64,000 nt of DNA from Desulfotalea sp. Its GTDB lineage: Bacteria > Desulfobacterota > Desulfobulbia > Desulfobulbales > Desulfocapsaceae. The notes under the pieces were generated by a model. It was not told the DNA's origin. It saw only the letters and a program-made list of their open reading frames with translations, and did no database searches. The position numbers were made by a program, and so were the translations under genes. The stretch spans positions 62,001 through 126,000 of the forward strand of contig NVXR01000002.1 in NCBI GenBank assembly GCA_002733995.1, read 5' to 3'. Positions 18,179 through 26,808 of the stretch are shown piece by piece (position 1 is the first letter of the stretch; each line of letters starts with the position of its first letter).

Positions 18179-20632
18179 ATGATCAACAAAACTCTAATAA
18201 TAGCAGAGAAACCTAGCGTGGCCGGAGACCTTGCAAAAGTTCTCCCTGGCAAATTTGTAAAAAACAAAACCCATTACGAAGGTGACAACCATGTTGTCTC
18301 TTTTGCAATTGGCCATCTCGTTTCTATATGCTACCCCGAAGAGATTAACCCCGCTTATCAGAAATGGGATATGGAAACCCTCCCTATTCTGCCAGAGGAA
18401 TTCCCTCTCAAAGGGCTTGAGGGAACAAAATCTCAGCTCAATGCACTACAGAAGCTCATTCGCCGCAAGGATATCACCGAAATCATAAACGCATGTGATG
18501 CTGGTCGAGAAGGTGAGCTCATCTTCAAATACATCCTTAAATACGTTTGGAACAACTCGGTCGCCAAAAAAACGTTTAAGCGGTTATGGCTACAGTCCAT
18601 GACAACAGAATCCATAAAAAAAGCTTTCGCGTCCCTGCGTGACAACGACGAGATGGCTGCCCTGGAAGACACAGCGCTCTGCCGCTCTGAATCAGATTGG
18701 CTTATTGGTATTAATGCCACCCGTGCCCTTACAGGTTTTAATTCAAGACGTGGCGGATTTTTTCTCACCCCATGTGGACGAGTACAAACACCGACCCTGT
18801 CGCTTCTAGTCAAAAGAGAGCGGGCCCGCCTTAAATTTATTTCAAAACCATTCTGGACTCTACAGGCTCATTTTGAATTTTCTTCAGGAGCATATGAGGG
18901 TAAATGGATTGATCTTAAGTTCAGTAAAGACGCGAAAGATGTACATAAAAAGTCAGATCGGTTATGGAATACTGAAGATGCGGACCTGCTGGTAAAAAAA
19001 TGCGCTGGTAAACAAGCGACGGTCACTGAGCAGAGTAAAAAGACCTCCCAGAGCTCACCTCCGCTGTACGATCTCACCCTACTGCAAAGAGAGGCAAACT
19101 CCCGGTTCGGTTTTTCCGCAAAAAACACACTTTCTATCGCCCAGGCACTATACGAGAGACATAAACTCCTCACCTACCCTCGTACTGATTCCAAACATCT
19201 TCCAGAAGATTACCTTGCGATAGTAAAAAAGACAGTTAAGTCTCAGACGGGTTGGAAGCTCAAGAGATGTGCACAGATTGTCATCGATGAAAAGTACATA
19301 AAAGCTACAAAGAAAATATTTAACAACAGTAAGATTTCCGATCACCACGCAATAATACCTACGACCAATATACCATCGACTCTTTCTGAGCCCGAAGAAA
19401 AGATCTACCATCTTGTAGCACAACGGTTCCTGGCAGTCTTTTTTCCTGCTGCCCACTATCTCAATACTAAGAGATACTCCGTTGTTGAGGGGGAGACCTT
19501 CTTAACCGAGGGGAAAATCCTTCTGGACGCCGGTTGGAAAACAGTCTACGGTACCGACAAGGGCGATGGTAAAGACAAAATACTTACAAAACTTCCTGAA
19601 AATGATCCGGTTGCATGCAAGGGTATAGACAAGGAAGAACACGAGACTACTCCCCCCACCCGCTTTAACGAGGCAACCCTTCTGTCTGCTATGGAAAACT
19701 CAGACAAACTCGTGGCCGATGAGGGTCTCGCCGACGCCATGAAAGAGCGTGGACTCGGCACACCTGCCACACGGGCAGCAATCATTGAAAAACTAATCAA
19801 CGAGAAGTATGTTGTCCGGGAAGGCAAGGATCTCACTCCAACAGGAAAAGCCTTCGAACTTCTTTCGTTGCTTGAAGCGATGAAAATTGACGTGCTCGCC
19901 TCACCGGAGATGACCGGAGAATGGGAATACAAACTCAACCAGATACTCAAAGGTGAATTCACCCGAGACAAATTCATGGCTGAAATCAGGTCAATGACCC
20001 AGCACATCATCGATCAGGTTAAAAACTTTGAAGCTGATGAAGTTCGCCCCGAAGCACCATTTAGCCCGGTGAATGACATCCACATGTTCAGCTCGCCCAC
20101 GGCCTACATCTCTGAAGACGAAAAAATCAGTATCAGAAAGATTCTCGGCGGCCGGATGCTGCCAGATGAAGATGTAGTGGCGCTCCTTAAAGGCGAAACC
20201 ATCGGACCATACAGTGACTTTCGCTCCAAACGCGGAAAACCATTTACTGCGTCGGTTCGGCTTGTAAATAATAAAATTGAGTTTATGTTTGCTGACTCGA
20301 TGGCCGACCTCGACATCGAGGCTGTCAAAAAGACGGTTCCACTTGGACTTTCTCCCATTGACAACACCAAGGTATTTGAAACACCTATGGCTTTCATCTC
20401 TGAATCAGCACTTGATGGAGAAACAAAAAAAGGATTACGAATCAGCAAAATCATACTCTCAAAAGAGATAAGTGCCGAGAATATCGAGCAACTTTTAAGC
20501 AACGGCAAGACCGAGCTCATCACAGGATTTATTTCTAAAAGAAGAAAACCCTTTGACGCCTACCTCATTCTTGCTAAAAATGGTACAGTCAGTTTTGAAT
20601 TTCCACCGAGGAAATCAAAGCGGAAACAATAA
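18179..20632 (+). CDS. topB: DNA topoisomerase III (type IA)
   Basis: Type IA topoisomerase that passes single strands and decatenates DNA. The 817 residues contain the TOPRIM domain (IIAEKPSVAGDLAK at the start, DACREGEL-type motif read here as DAGREGEL near 107-114), the TopIA core with the active-site tyrosine in LTYPRTDSKHLP (about 338), and a C-terminal section from about 640 built of three diverged repeats with FxxPxA(Y/F)ISE and G(P)YxxFxSKxxKPF themes, the topoisomerase C-terminal repeat. This type of tail is common in TopB rather than the zinc-ribbon tail of TopA. No Shine-Dalgarno box is obvious before the ATG. Confidence 0.95.
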   Translation: MINKTLIIAEKPSVAGDLAKVLPGKFVKNKTHYEGDNHVVSFAIGHLVSICYPEEINPAYQKWDMETLPILPEEFPLKGLEGTKSQLNALQKLIRRKDITEIINACDAGREGELIFKYILKYVWNNSVAKKTFKRLWLQSMTTESIKKAFASLRDNDEMAALEDTALCRSESDWLIGINATRALTGFNSRRGGFFLTPCGRVQTPTLSLLVKRERARLKFISKPFWTLQAHFEFSSGAYEGKWIDLKFSKDAKDVHKKSDRLWNTEDADLLVKKCAGKQATVTEQSKKTSQSSPPLYDLTLLQREANSRFGFSAKNTLSIAQALYERHKLLTYPRTDSKHLPEDYLAIVKKTVKSQTGWKLKRCAQIVIDEKYIKATKKIFNNSKISDHHAIIPTTNIPSTLSEPEEKIYHLVAQRFLAVFFPAAHYLNTKRYSVVEGETFLTEGKILLDAGWKTVYGTDKGDGKDKILTKLPENDPVACKGIDKEEHETTPPTRFNEATLLSAMENSDKLVADEGLADAMKERGLGTPATRAAIIEKLINEKYVVREGKDLTPTGKAFELLSLLEAMKIDVLASPEMTGEWEYKLNQILKGEFTRDKFMAEIRSMTQHIIDQVKNFEADEVRPEAPFSPVNDIHMFSSPTAYISEDEKISIRKILGGRMLPDEDVVALLKGETIGPYSDFRSKRGKPFTASVRLVNNKIEFMFADSMADLDIEAVKKTVPLGLSPIDNTKVFETPMAFISESALDGETKKGLRISKIILSKEISAENIEQLLSNGKTELITGFISKRRKPFDAYLILAKNGTVSFEFPPRKSKRKQ

Positions 20633-20670
20633 TTTTGCACCTCCCCTTTTTAACAGAGGGGGAAAATATA

Positions 20671-21048
20671 ATGAAACAGATTAAAAAAGATTTTATAGAC
20701 AAGAGTGGACACGATCTCGCACAGGTCTGTGCACAGACGGGCCTAGACACTAAAGCCGAAGATGTTGTTATTCTCGACGTACGAGGTCTCACAACTTTTA
20801 CCGAATATTTCGTTGTGATGAATGGCAAATCAAGCCGTCACGTACAGGCATTGGCCGAGGCCATTGAGCGAAAACTACGTTCAAAACGTGTTAAATCATC
20901 CACAGCCGAAGGATTGCAGGAAGGTATGTGGGTTCTACTTGATTTCGACGATGTTGTTGTTCACATTTTCTACAACGAGCAGAGACAATTTTACGACATT
21001 GAGGGGCTCTGGTCCGAGGCAAAGCAGCTGGAAGTTGAAGCTGCATAA
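20671..21048 (+). CDS. rsfS: Ribosomal silencing factor RsfS
   Basis: Binds L14 on the 50S subunit and blocks subunit joining when nutrients are low. The start at 20671 is chosen because GAGGGGG lies just upstream; an earlier TTG-type start is possible but would cover that box. Seen are VVILDVRGLTTFTEYFVV, the SSRHVQALAEAIE helix, and GLWVLLDFDDVVVHIF read here as GMWVLLDFDDVVVHIF, all typical of the family. Length is 125 residues. It follows topB by 38 bp. An upstream CCCCT can pair with the AGGGG of the ribosome-binding site. Confidence 0.96.
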   Translation: MKQIKKDFIDKSGHDLAQVCAQTGLDTKAEDVVILDVRGLTTFTEYFVVMNGKSSRHVQALAEAIERKLRSKRVKSSTAEGLQEGMWVLLDFDDVVVHIFYNEQRQFYDIEGLWSEAKQLEVEAA

Positions 21049-21097
21049 CAATACTCAACCGGAATCCGAGTTATTTAAAAATCACTACTAGTCAACT

Positions 21098-22501
21098 ATG
21101 CAATATCTAAGCACCAGGGGTGGTATTCCCCCGATATCGTTTACCCAGGCAGTTATGATGGGCCTTGCCGAAGATGGTGGATTACTCCTCCCAAGAACCA
21201 TCCCTCGCATCGGCTGCGAAACTCTATTATCGTGGCAGGAACTAAGTTACCCAGAGTTGGCATTTGAAATAATGTCACGCTTTATAGACGACATCCCCGG
21301 CAGTGACCTCAGGGAGCTCATCAACAAATCATATGCAACATTTTCATCGGATGAGGTCACTCCACTGGTGCACCATGGAGACTATCACATATTAGAGCTC
21401 TTCCACGGACCGACACTGGCATTTAAAGACGTTGCCCTTCAATTTTTGGGCAATCTTTTTGAATATCTGCTTAAAGCAGACAACTCAATACTTAACATTA
21501 TTGGCGCAACTTCCGGTGATACCGGTTCGGCTGCAATCTATGGCGTTCGTGGGAAAGAACGGATAAATATTTTTATCCTCCACCCCCACAAGAGAGTCAG
21601 TGAGGTCCAGGAACGTCAGATGACTACGGTCCTTGATGACAACGTCTTCAATATTGCAATTGAAGGATCCTTTGATGATGGCCAAAGTATCGTCAAAAGA
21701 ATTTTCAACGATATCTCTTTCAAAAACAAGTACCGACTGGGATCGATTAACTCCATAAACTGGGCCCGCGTTCTCGCCCAAGTCGTCTACTATGTGCATA
21801 GTTGTATCCATGTGGCAAAACATGAGAAAGACTCCACCGTTGACTTTGCTATTCCAACAGGTAATTTTGGTGATATCTTTGCAGGTTACATAGCAAAGAA
21901 AATGTTACCTCCCGGTACCATACGCCAACTCATCCTTGCAACGAACAGTAATGATATCCTGAGCAGATTTATCAATAATGGTGACTATTCCCTATCTGAT
22001 TTAAAAATCACCTCAAGCCCTTCGATGGATATACAGGCAGCCTCCAATTTTGAAAGGTACCTGTATTACCTTATGGACAGTGATTCAGCAAAAACAAAAA
22101 AACTCATGGAAGAATTTGCTGCAAATGGAAAGATCGATCTCTCTGATTCCCAGGATCAGATAAAAAGAGATTTTGCAGCTACAACAGTCTCAGACGCAGA
22201 AGTTGCTGAAACAATTTCGTCATTCTACAAAGAATTTGACTATATACTTGACCCCCATACCGCCATAGGTGTCAAGGCAGCGATGGATCTCAAAACAGCC
22301 AGTGTTCCTATTATTTGTCTTGCGACTGCCCACCCCGCAAAATTTGGCGATGTGGTTAAAGACGCAATTAACACCAGCCCGGACATTCCAGAAAGTTTAC
22401 ATGGGATTGAAACCAAAGAGACAAGATGTAAACTGATGGCCGCCGACAAAAATGCTATACAGGCCTTTGTTGCCGAACATTCTCTGGATGCCTCATCTTA
22501 A
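21098..22501 (+). CDS. thrC: Threonine synthase
   Basis: PLP enzyme converting O-phosphohomoserine to threonine. The 467-residue protein belongs to the long, Escherichia/fungal-type branch that starts with MxYxSTRG (here QYLSTRGG). The PLP lysine is in GPTLAFKDVALQF (about residue 108), with the SGDTGSAAI phosphate-binding loop and PTGNFGDIFAG. The final TAHPAKF segment is also family-typical. It follows rsfS by 49 bp and may be in the same transcript, though the functions are unrelated. Confidence 0.96.
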   Translation: MQYLSTRGGIPPISFTQAVMMGLAEDGGLLLPRTIPRIGCETLLSWQELSYPELAFEIMSRFIDDIPGSDLRELINKSYATFSSDEVTPLVHHGDYHILELFHGPTLAFKDVALQFLGNLFEYLLKADNSILNIIGATSGDTGSAAIYGVRGKERINIFILHPHKRVSEVQERQMTTVLDDNVFNIAIEGSFDDGQSIVKRIFNDISFKNKYRLGSINSINWARVLAQVVYYVHSCIHVAKHEKDSTVDFAIPTGNFGDIFAGYIAKKMLPPGTIRQLILATNSNDILSRFINNGDYSLSDLKITSSPSMDIQAASNFERYLYYLMDSDSAKTKKLMEEFAANGKIDLSDSQDQIKRDFAATTVSDAEVAETISSFYKEFDYILDPHTAIGVKAAMDLKTASVPIICLATAHPAKFGDVVKDAINTSPDIPESLHGIETKETRCKLMAADKNAIQAFVAEHSLDASS

Positions 22502-22654
22502 AATGAGCATCTAAGCAAAGGCAACCTCTCAAGGTACAAACTTGACAAGTTGCCATGACTCATCTAAGGTCAACTGCATAAAATTTTTCACCTGAGAAAT
22601 GTACGCTGAAAAGCTTATTTATATTATTGTTTTTTTTCTACAAGAGGTAAGACT

Positions 22655-22846
22655 ATGTTTGGACTCGGAATGCCAGAACTTGTTGTAATTTTAGTGATAA
22701 TTGTAATTATCTTTGGTGCCGGAAAATTACCGGAAATCGGTTCCGGTATCGGAAAAGGTATTAAAAATTTCAAAGAAGCTACCAAAAAAGAAGACGGATC
22801 AAAAAAAATTAACGATGAAGATAAGGGCTCTGACAACCAGGCCTGA
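22655..22846 (+). CDS. tatA: Sec-independent translocase subunit TatA/E, first copy
   Basis: A 63-residue inner-membrane protein of the twin-arginine translocation system. It has the short N-terminal helix ([17 protein letters not shown]), the FG-xGKLPEIG hinge, an amphipathic helix and a charged tail. AGAGGT lies upstream. No tatC or tatB-like gene is nearby. A neighbouring paralogue starts 178 bp downstream. Confidence 0.93.
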   Translation: MFGLGMPELVVILVIIVIIFGAGKLPEIGSGIGKGIKNFKEATKKEDGSKKINDEDKGSDNQA

Positions 22847-23024
22847 ACTACGGCTCATTTACTTACCAACCCAGTAGAGCAAGACACCTCGAACAGCGTC
22901 TAGTAACTCCCCTGAGTTGGTTGTGTTACAGAGTGAGTATTCTGTAGTAAGCGCATTTTAAAAATACTCATCACTCATTCATATTTTGTTGTTTTTATGA
23001 CAAGTTTCTAGGAGTAAAATACTA

Positions 23025-23279
23025 ATGTTTGGACTTGGTACACCTGAACTCATCGTCATTTTTGGCATCGCCTTTCTCGTATTTGGCGGTAAAAAACTAC
23101 CTGAAATCGGCTCTGGCCTTGGCAAAGCAATAACCTCATTTAAAAAAGGTTTGAGCGATGTTGAAGAAGGTGGCAAAGAGATCCTTAAAGATATTCCTGG
23201 GGTTAAAGAAGTTGCTGAGGTAAAAGACAAGGTTCAGCAGGTCAAAAACCTTGGTAAAATCGACAGTATTCTTAAGTAA
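23025..23279 (+). CDS. tatA: Sec-independent translocase subunit TatA/E, second copy
   Basis: An 84-residue TatA-type protein with MFGLGTPELIVIFGIAFLVFG, the [11 protein letters not shown] hinge and a longer charged tail than its neighbour. AGGAGT precedes the ATG. The two genes are clearly duplicated (same first five residues, same hinge), but the tails differ, so one may take a TatB-like role; the sequence does not settle that. A strong terminator follows at 23391. Confidence 0.93.
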   Translation: MFGLGTPELIVIFGIAFLVFGGKKLPEIGSGLGKAITSFKKGLSDVEEGGKEILKDIPGVKEVAEVKDKVQQVKNLGKIDSILK

Positions 23280-23390
23280 ACTTTTATTACTTTTGACCAT
23301 TACAGACTGTTTTCAACTATAGAATATGCAAACAATCTGCCCAAGGTTTTATATCCCAGCGTGGCTCTTGGCTACCTGGGCATAGCAGCA

Positions 23391-23428
23391 AAATGGCCGT
23401 TAACCTCTCTGGTTACCGGCCATTTTTT
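23391..23428 (+). terminator. Rho-independent terminator after the tatA pair
   Basis: AAATGGCCG and TAACC pair with GGTTA and CGGCCATTT around a 5-base loop (14 pairs, one mismatch), followed by six T. It lies 112 bp after the second tatA. Confidence 0.9.
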
Positions 23429-23999
23429 GTGCCTATCACTACATTACACATCCAGCTCATCTTTCTTCCCTCGCCCACCACCCCGATTGGTCTCAAACTT
23501 CTTTATCAGTCCCGCTCACCCCAAGCGACTCTCTTTAGCTCGACTCTACAACGAGGCTTACCTGTAACGTTTCTGCAGCTACTCAGACGACGTCCATTCT
23601 GACCTTCGTCAATAACAGTTGTATGCTTCTCTCCCCACGAATTCAACGCACCTAAAGCACTGATAAACAACTATATCCTGTGCTTTAACCGATATTGAAG
23701 AATCACCATAATAGTTACCTGTTATCGTGATGCCCAGCGACCAACAAACCCATCTGTCTAATAATACGTTTTTTTTGCACGGCAAAATGTTAATATTACA
23801 ATTTTGTAATATTTTATTCGGCAATATGGGACAGATTCATTATGCGACAATATTGACTTTTTTGTAACAATATAGTAGTAAATCTAACTGAGTTATACGT
23901 TTTTGTCTTTGTTTATCCGGCATGACTCCCCATCAGGTTCCATCCGATAGACTACTATCCTTGCCATTAGGCATACTTTTATACTTGTCAGGAGAACAC
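23429..23999 (+). promoter_or_regulatory. Leader region of the glutamate synthase genes with an AT-rich palindrome
   Basis: No gene is supported in this 570-bp stretch. It holds a perfect 10-bp-arm palindrome, AATATTACAA/TTGTAATATT (23792-23813), near the start of the glutamate synthase operon, which could be a repressor site. A TTGACT box at about 23853 has only a poor -10 partner. Confidence 0.45.
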
Positions 24000-25136
24000 A
24001 TGTGTCGTTTAGCCCTGAAGACCGCCAATGAACCCTTTTCCCCCTATGAGGTTCTTACTGCCATGGAAGCCATGCAGGAAGGATACGATGGATCAGGCCT
24101 TGGCTTATTACTCCGCGGACTTGAATTTGAAGATTTCAAATACAACCCCCGGTTCCCTATCCTTTCCGGCATCGCCCACACAGAAGAAGGTTGGCACCGG
24201 GTGACTGAATTCATGGAAAACCGTGGTTATGAGCTAAAATATGACCATCGTTTCGCCAACAAGGATGGTTTCATAGAGGCCGAACGTTTTCGCTATTTTC
24301 TTCGTGCCTACAGGATGCCCGAGCGCTTCAAATATGCAAGTACTGAAGTGCGGGAAGAAGAGATGCTCATGGCCCGTCTTGCCCTGAGGGCACTGGCCAC
24401 CGAAGAGGACAATATCACCGTCTTCTCATTTTACCCCGATGTCGTAATGATTAAAGAAGTCGGCTGGCCTTTACAGATTGGCAATGGTCTCAGCCTGCAC
24501 GATAATCAGATCAAATCCCGCGTCTGCATGGCACAGGGACGCCAAAACACCAATTACGGTATCAATCTCAACGCTTGTCACCCATTTTTCATCCAGGGAA
24601 TATCCACGATGACCAATGGCGAAAACACCGCTTTTGTCCCCATACGCGACTGGCTGGTTGGCAAAAACATACCCGGATATACAGGCTATCAAAGTGACAG
24701 TGAGGTGTTTACCCACATCCTTCACTACACCCTTAAAAAACTCAATTTACCGCTGGAGGCGTATAAACACATCATCACACCTCTCAGCACCAAAGAACTT
24801 AAGGAGCACCCCCAGGGTGAATTCCTCATAGGCCTGCGCCAGGTATGTAGAAGACTTGTTATTGATGGACCAAACGCCATTATCGGCACACTTCCAGACG
24901 AGACATGCCTTCTTGCAATGGATCAGAAAAAACTCAGACCTGCAACTGTTGGTGGCAGAGATGGCGCATGGGCTATCGCTTCTGAGATTTGTGGTGTCGA
25001 TGCACTGGTTCCCGATCGTGATCCTTCACTCGATTTCCAGCCAATGCGCGAACACACAGTTATCGTTCCCCCAGATAGAAAGGAATTAGAAATATGGTCT
25101 CAGTACGATCCATTTCCATTACCCCTAGCAGCCTAA
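24000..25136 (+). CDS. Glutamate synthase glutaminase subunit (class II amidotransferase)
   Basis: Stand-alone N-terminal-nucleophile amidotransferase that supplies ammonia from glutamine. The start at 24000 is chosen because AGGAG precedes it and because it places the nucleophile cysteine at position 2 (MCRLALK), exposed after Met removal; longer in-frame starts would bury it. Seen are GYDGSGLGLLL and, later, NTNYGINLNACHPF and the VGGRDGAWAI segment. In most bacteria this domain is the front of GltB; here, as in archaeal-type systems, it is a separate 378-residue protein. It overlaps the next gene by 43 bp. Confidence 0.9.
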   Translation: MCRLALKTANEPFSPYEVLTAMEAMQEGYDGSGLGLLLRGLEFEDFKYNPRFPILSGIAHTEEGWHRVTEFMENRGYELKYDHRFANKDGFIEAERFRYFLRAYRMPERFKYASTEVREEEMLMARLALRALATEEDNITVFSFYPDVVMIKEVGWPLQIGNGLSLHDNQIKSRVCMAQGRQNTNYGINLNACHPFFIQGISTMTNGENTAFVPIRDWLVGKNIPGYTGYQSDSEVFTHILHYTLKKLNLPLEAYKHIITPLSTKELKEHPQGEFLIGLRQVCRRLVIDGPNAIIGTLPDETCLLAMDQKKLRPATVGGRDGAWAIASEICGVDALVPDRDPSLDFQPMREHTVIVPPDRKELEIWSQYDPFPLPLAA

Positions 25137-26734
25137 CTCCATCCGATTTCCCCTGGATAATCGCGCACAGAGAAGACAGATGTACCCTCTGTGGCCGCTG
25201 CACAGCCGTTTGTCCTAAGGCTGCCATTACTCTTGCCCATATGCGCAAACGAGTTCCACAACTCGACATACTTCAGAAAAAAAGGGGCAACGACTACAAA
25301 ACATTTACTGGTATCCGCCAGGAACTTGACCCGGACAAACTCTGCATCGGTTGTGGTATGTGTTCCATGGTCTGTCCCAACGACGCCATAACTCCTCTGC
25401 CCGGAACCAACGAGAACAGAACTGTTTTCTTTGACAACCGTAAGGGCGAACCAATGAAACGTGGCGGCAGGAGAAACTCTCCAGGTCCTACGCTTCTTGA
25501 CCAGATCATGTTTGATCGTATCTCTATGCTCACCGATCCTGCTCTTGATGCTGGACGCCATGAGTTTACAGTTACGACATCACTGGGCAGGGTTCTTTCT
25601 CCAGAGGACTTTCTTGACCGCACCTTAAACGGTGGCTGGATTCCTCCAACCAGAGAGATTTTCCCATTTATCATAGGTTCTATGTCCTTTGGTGCACTTT
25701 CACCAAATATGTGGCTTGGCCTGCTCCAGGGCGTGGCCTACTGCAATGAGGTGCTGGGAATCCCTGTTGTCATGTGTACCGGAGAGGGGGGCTGCCCGCC
25801 ATGGGTACTGAGAAGCCCTTATCTCAAGTATATTATTTTACAGATTGCCTCCGGTTATTTTGGTTGGGATGAGATCATCCGCGCCATCCCCGAGATGCAA
25901 TGCGATCCCGCAGCAATTGAGATCAAATACGGCCAAGGTGCAAAGCCAGGAGATGGCGGCCTTCTCATGTGGTATAAGGTGTCAAAACTCATCGCCCGCT
26001 TGCGTGGCGTTCCAGAAGGCGTCGATTTACCATCCCCACCTGTGCATCAGACCCTATACTCAATTGAAGAAAGTGTCATGAAGATGATCCAGACTCTTTC
26101 CACCGCATTTAATCATAAGGTTCCGGTTTATCCCAAAATTTCCGCTTCGACTTCGGCAAAATCTGTCCTCAACAATCTCGTGAGAAATCCATATGCCGCG
26201 GGTCTGATGATCGATGGTATTGATGGAGGAACAGGGGCCGCCTACAACGTCTCCATGGAAGCTACCGGCCACCCTATTGCCTCCTGTGTGCGGGACTGCT
26301 ATCTGGATCTGGCACGCCAAGGCAAGCAAAATGAAATTCCTATATTTGCAGCTGGGGGTATAGGTAAAAACGGTAACGTTGCTCAAAATGGCATGGCAAT
26401 GGTTATGCTCGGAGCCTCTGGTGTTCACATCGGTAAATACATCATGCAAGCGGCTGCCGGCTGCCTTGGCAATGAAAAGAACCGATGTAATGTCTGCAAC
26501 CTAGGCATCTGCCCCAAAGGTATCACCAGCCAAAACGCAAAGTTGTACCGTCGCCTTGATCCTGATAAAGTTGCCGAACGGGTCGCTGAGACCTTTATGT
26601 CTATCAACACTGAAGTTAAAAAGATCATGGCTCCACTTGGCAGATCGCAGGGCCTTCCTATTGGTATGTCCGATGCTATCGGCATTGGCAACAAGGATGC
26701 TGCCGACCGATTAAAGATCAAGTATGTCTGTTAG
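25094..26734 (+). CDS. gltB: Ferredoxin-fused glutamate synthase, FMN-binding synthase subunit
   Basis: The catalytic synthase part that makes glutamate from 2-oxoglutarate and ammonia. In 546 residues it joins an N-terminal 2[4Fe-4S] ferredoxin domain (CTLCGRCTAVCP near 33-44 and CIGCGMCSMVCP near 80-91) to the TIM-barrel synthase with GSMSFGALS, EGG, KYGQGAKPGDGG, the KISAST segment, DGIDGGTGAA and AAGGI. A CNVCNLGICPKG cluster fits the 3Fe-4S site. It overlaps the glutaminase gene, implying coupling, and is followed by the reductase gene after 74 bp. Electron flow from the third subunit through these clusters is inferred. Confidence 0.92.
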   Translation: MVSVRSISITPSSLTPSDFPWIIAHREDRCTLCGRCTAVCPKAAITLAHMRKRVPQLDILQKKRGNDYKTFTGIRQELDPDKLCIGCGMCSMVCPNDAITPLPGTNENRTVFFDNRKGEPMKRGGRRNSPGPTLLDQIMFDRISMLTDPALDAGRHEFTVTTSLGRVLSPEDFLDRTLNGGWIPPTREIFPFIIGSMSFGALSPNMWLGLLQGVAYCNEVLGIPVVMCTGEGGCPPWVLRSPYLKYIILQIASGYFGWDEIIRAIPEMQCDPAAIEIKYGQGAKPGDGGLLMWYKVSKLIARLRGVPEGVDLPSPPVHQTLYSIEESVMKMIQTLSTAFNHKVPVYPKISASTSAKSVLNNLVRNPYAAGLMIDGIDGGTGAAYNVSMEATGHPIASCVRDCYLDLARQGKQNEIPIFAAGGIGKNGNVAQNGMAMVMLGASGVHIGKYIMQAAAGCLGNEKNRCNVCNLGICPKGITSQNAKLYRRLDPDKVAERVAETFMSINTEVKKIMAPLGRSQGLPIGMSDAIGIGNKDAADRLKIKYVC

Positions 26735-26808
26735 TCGAGCATATAAATTTAGAGGAAGTGAAACAGCAAACACACTATTTTGCTCACACCTGATATAAGG
26801 AGTTTTCA

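Noticed and set aside
22542..22570. TTGACA-17-TAAGGT as a promoter for tatA
   Set aside because: The -10 box matches only three of six bases; kept as a possibility but not annotated.
23361..23567. Small plus-strand frame after the tatA pair
   Set aside because: It runs across the intrinsic terminator, has no ribosome-binding site and a low-complexity, serine/proline-rich product.
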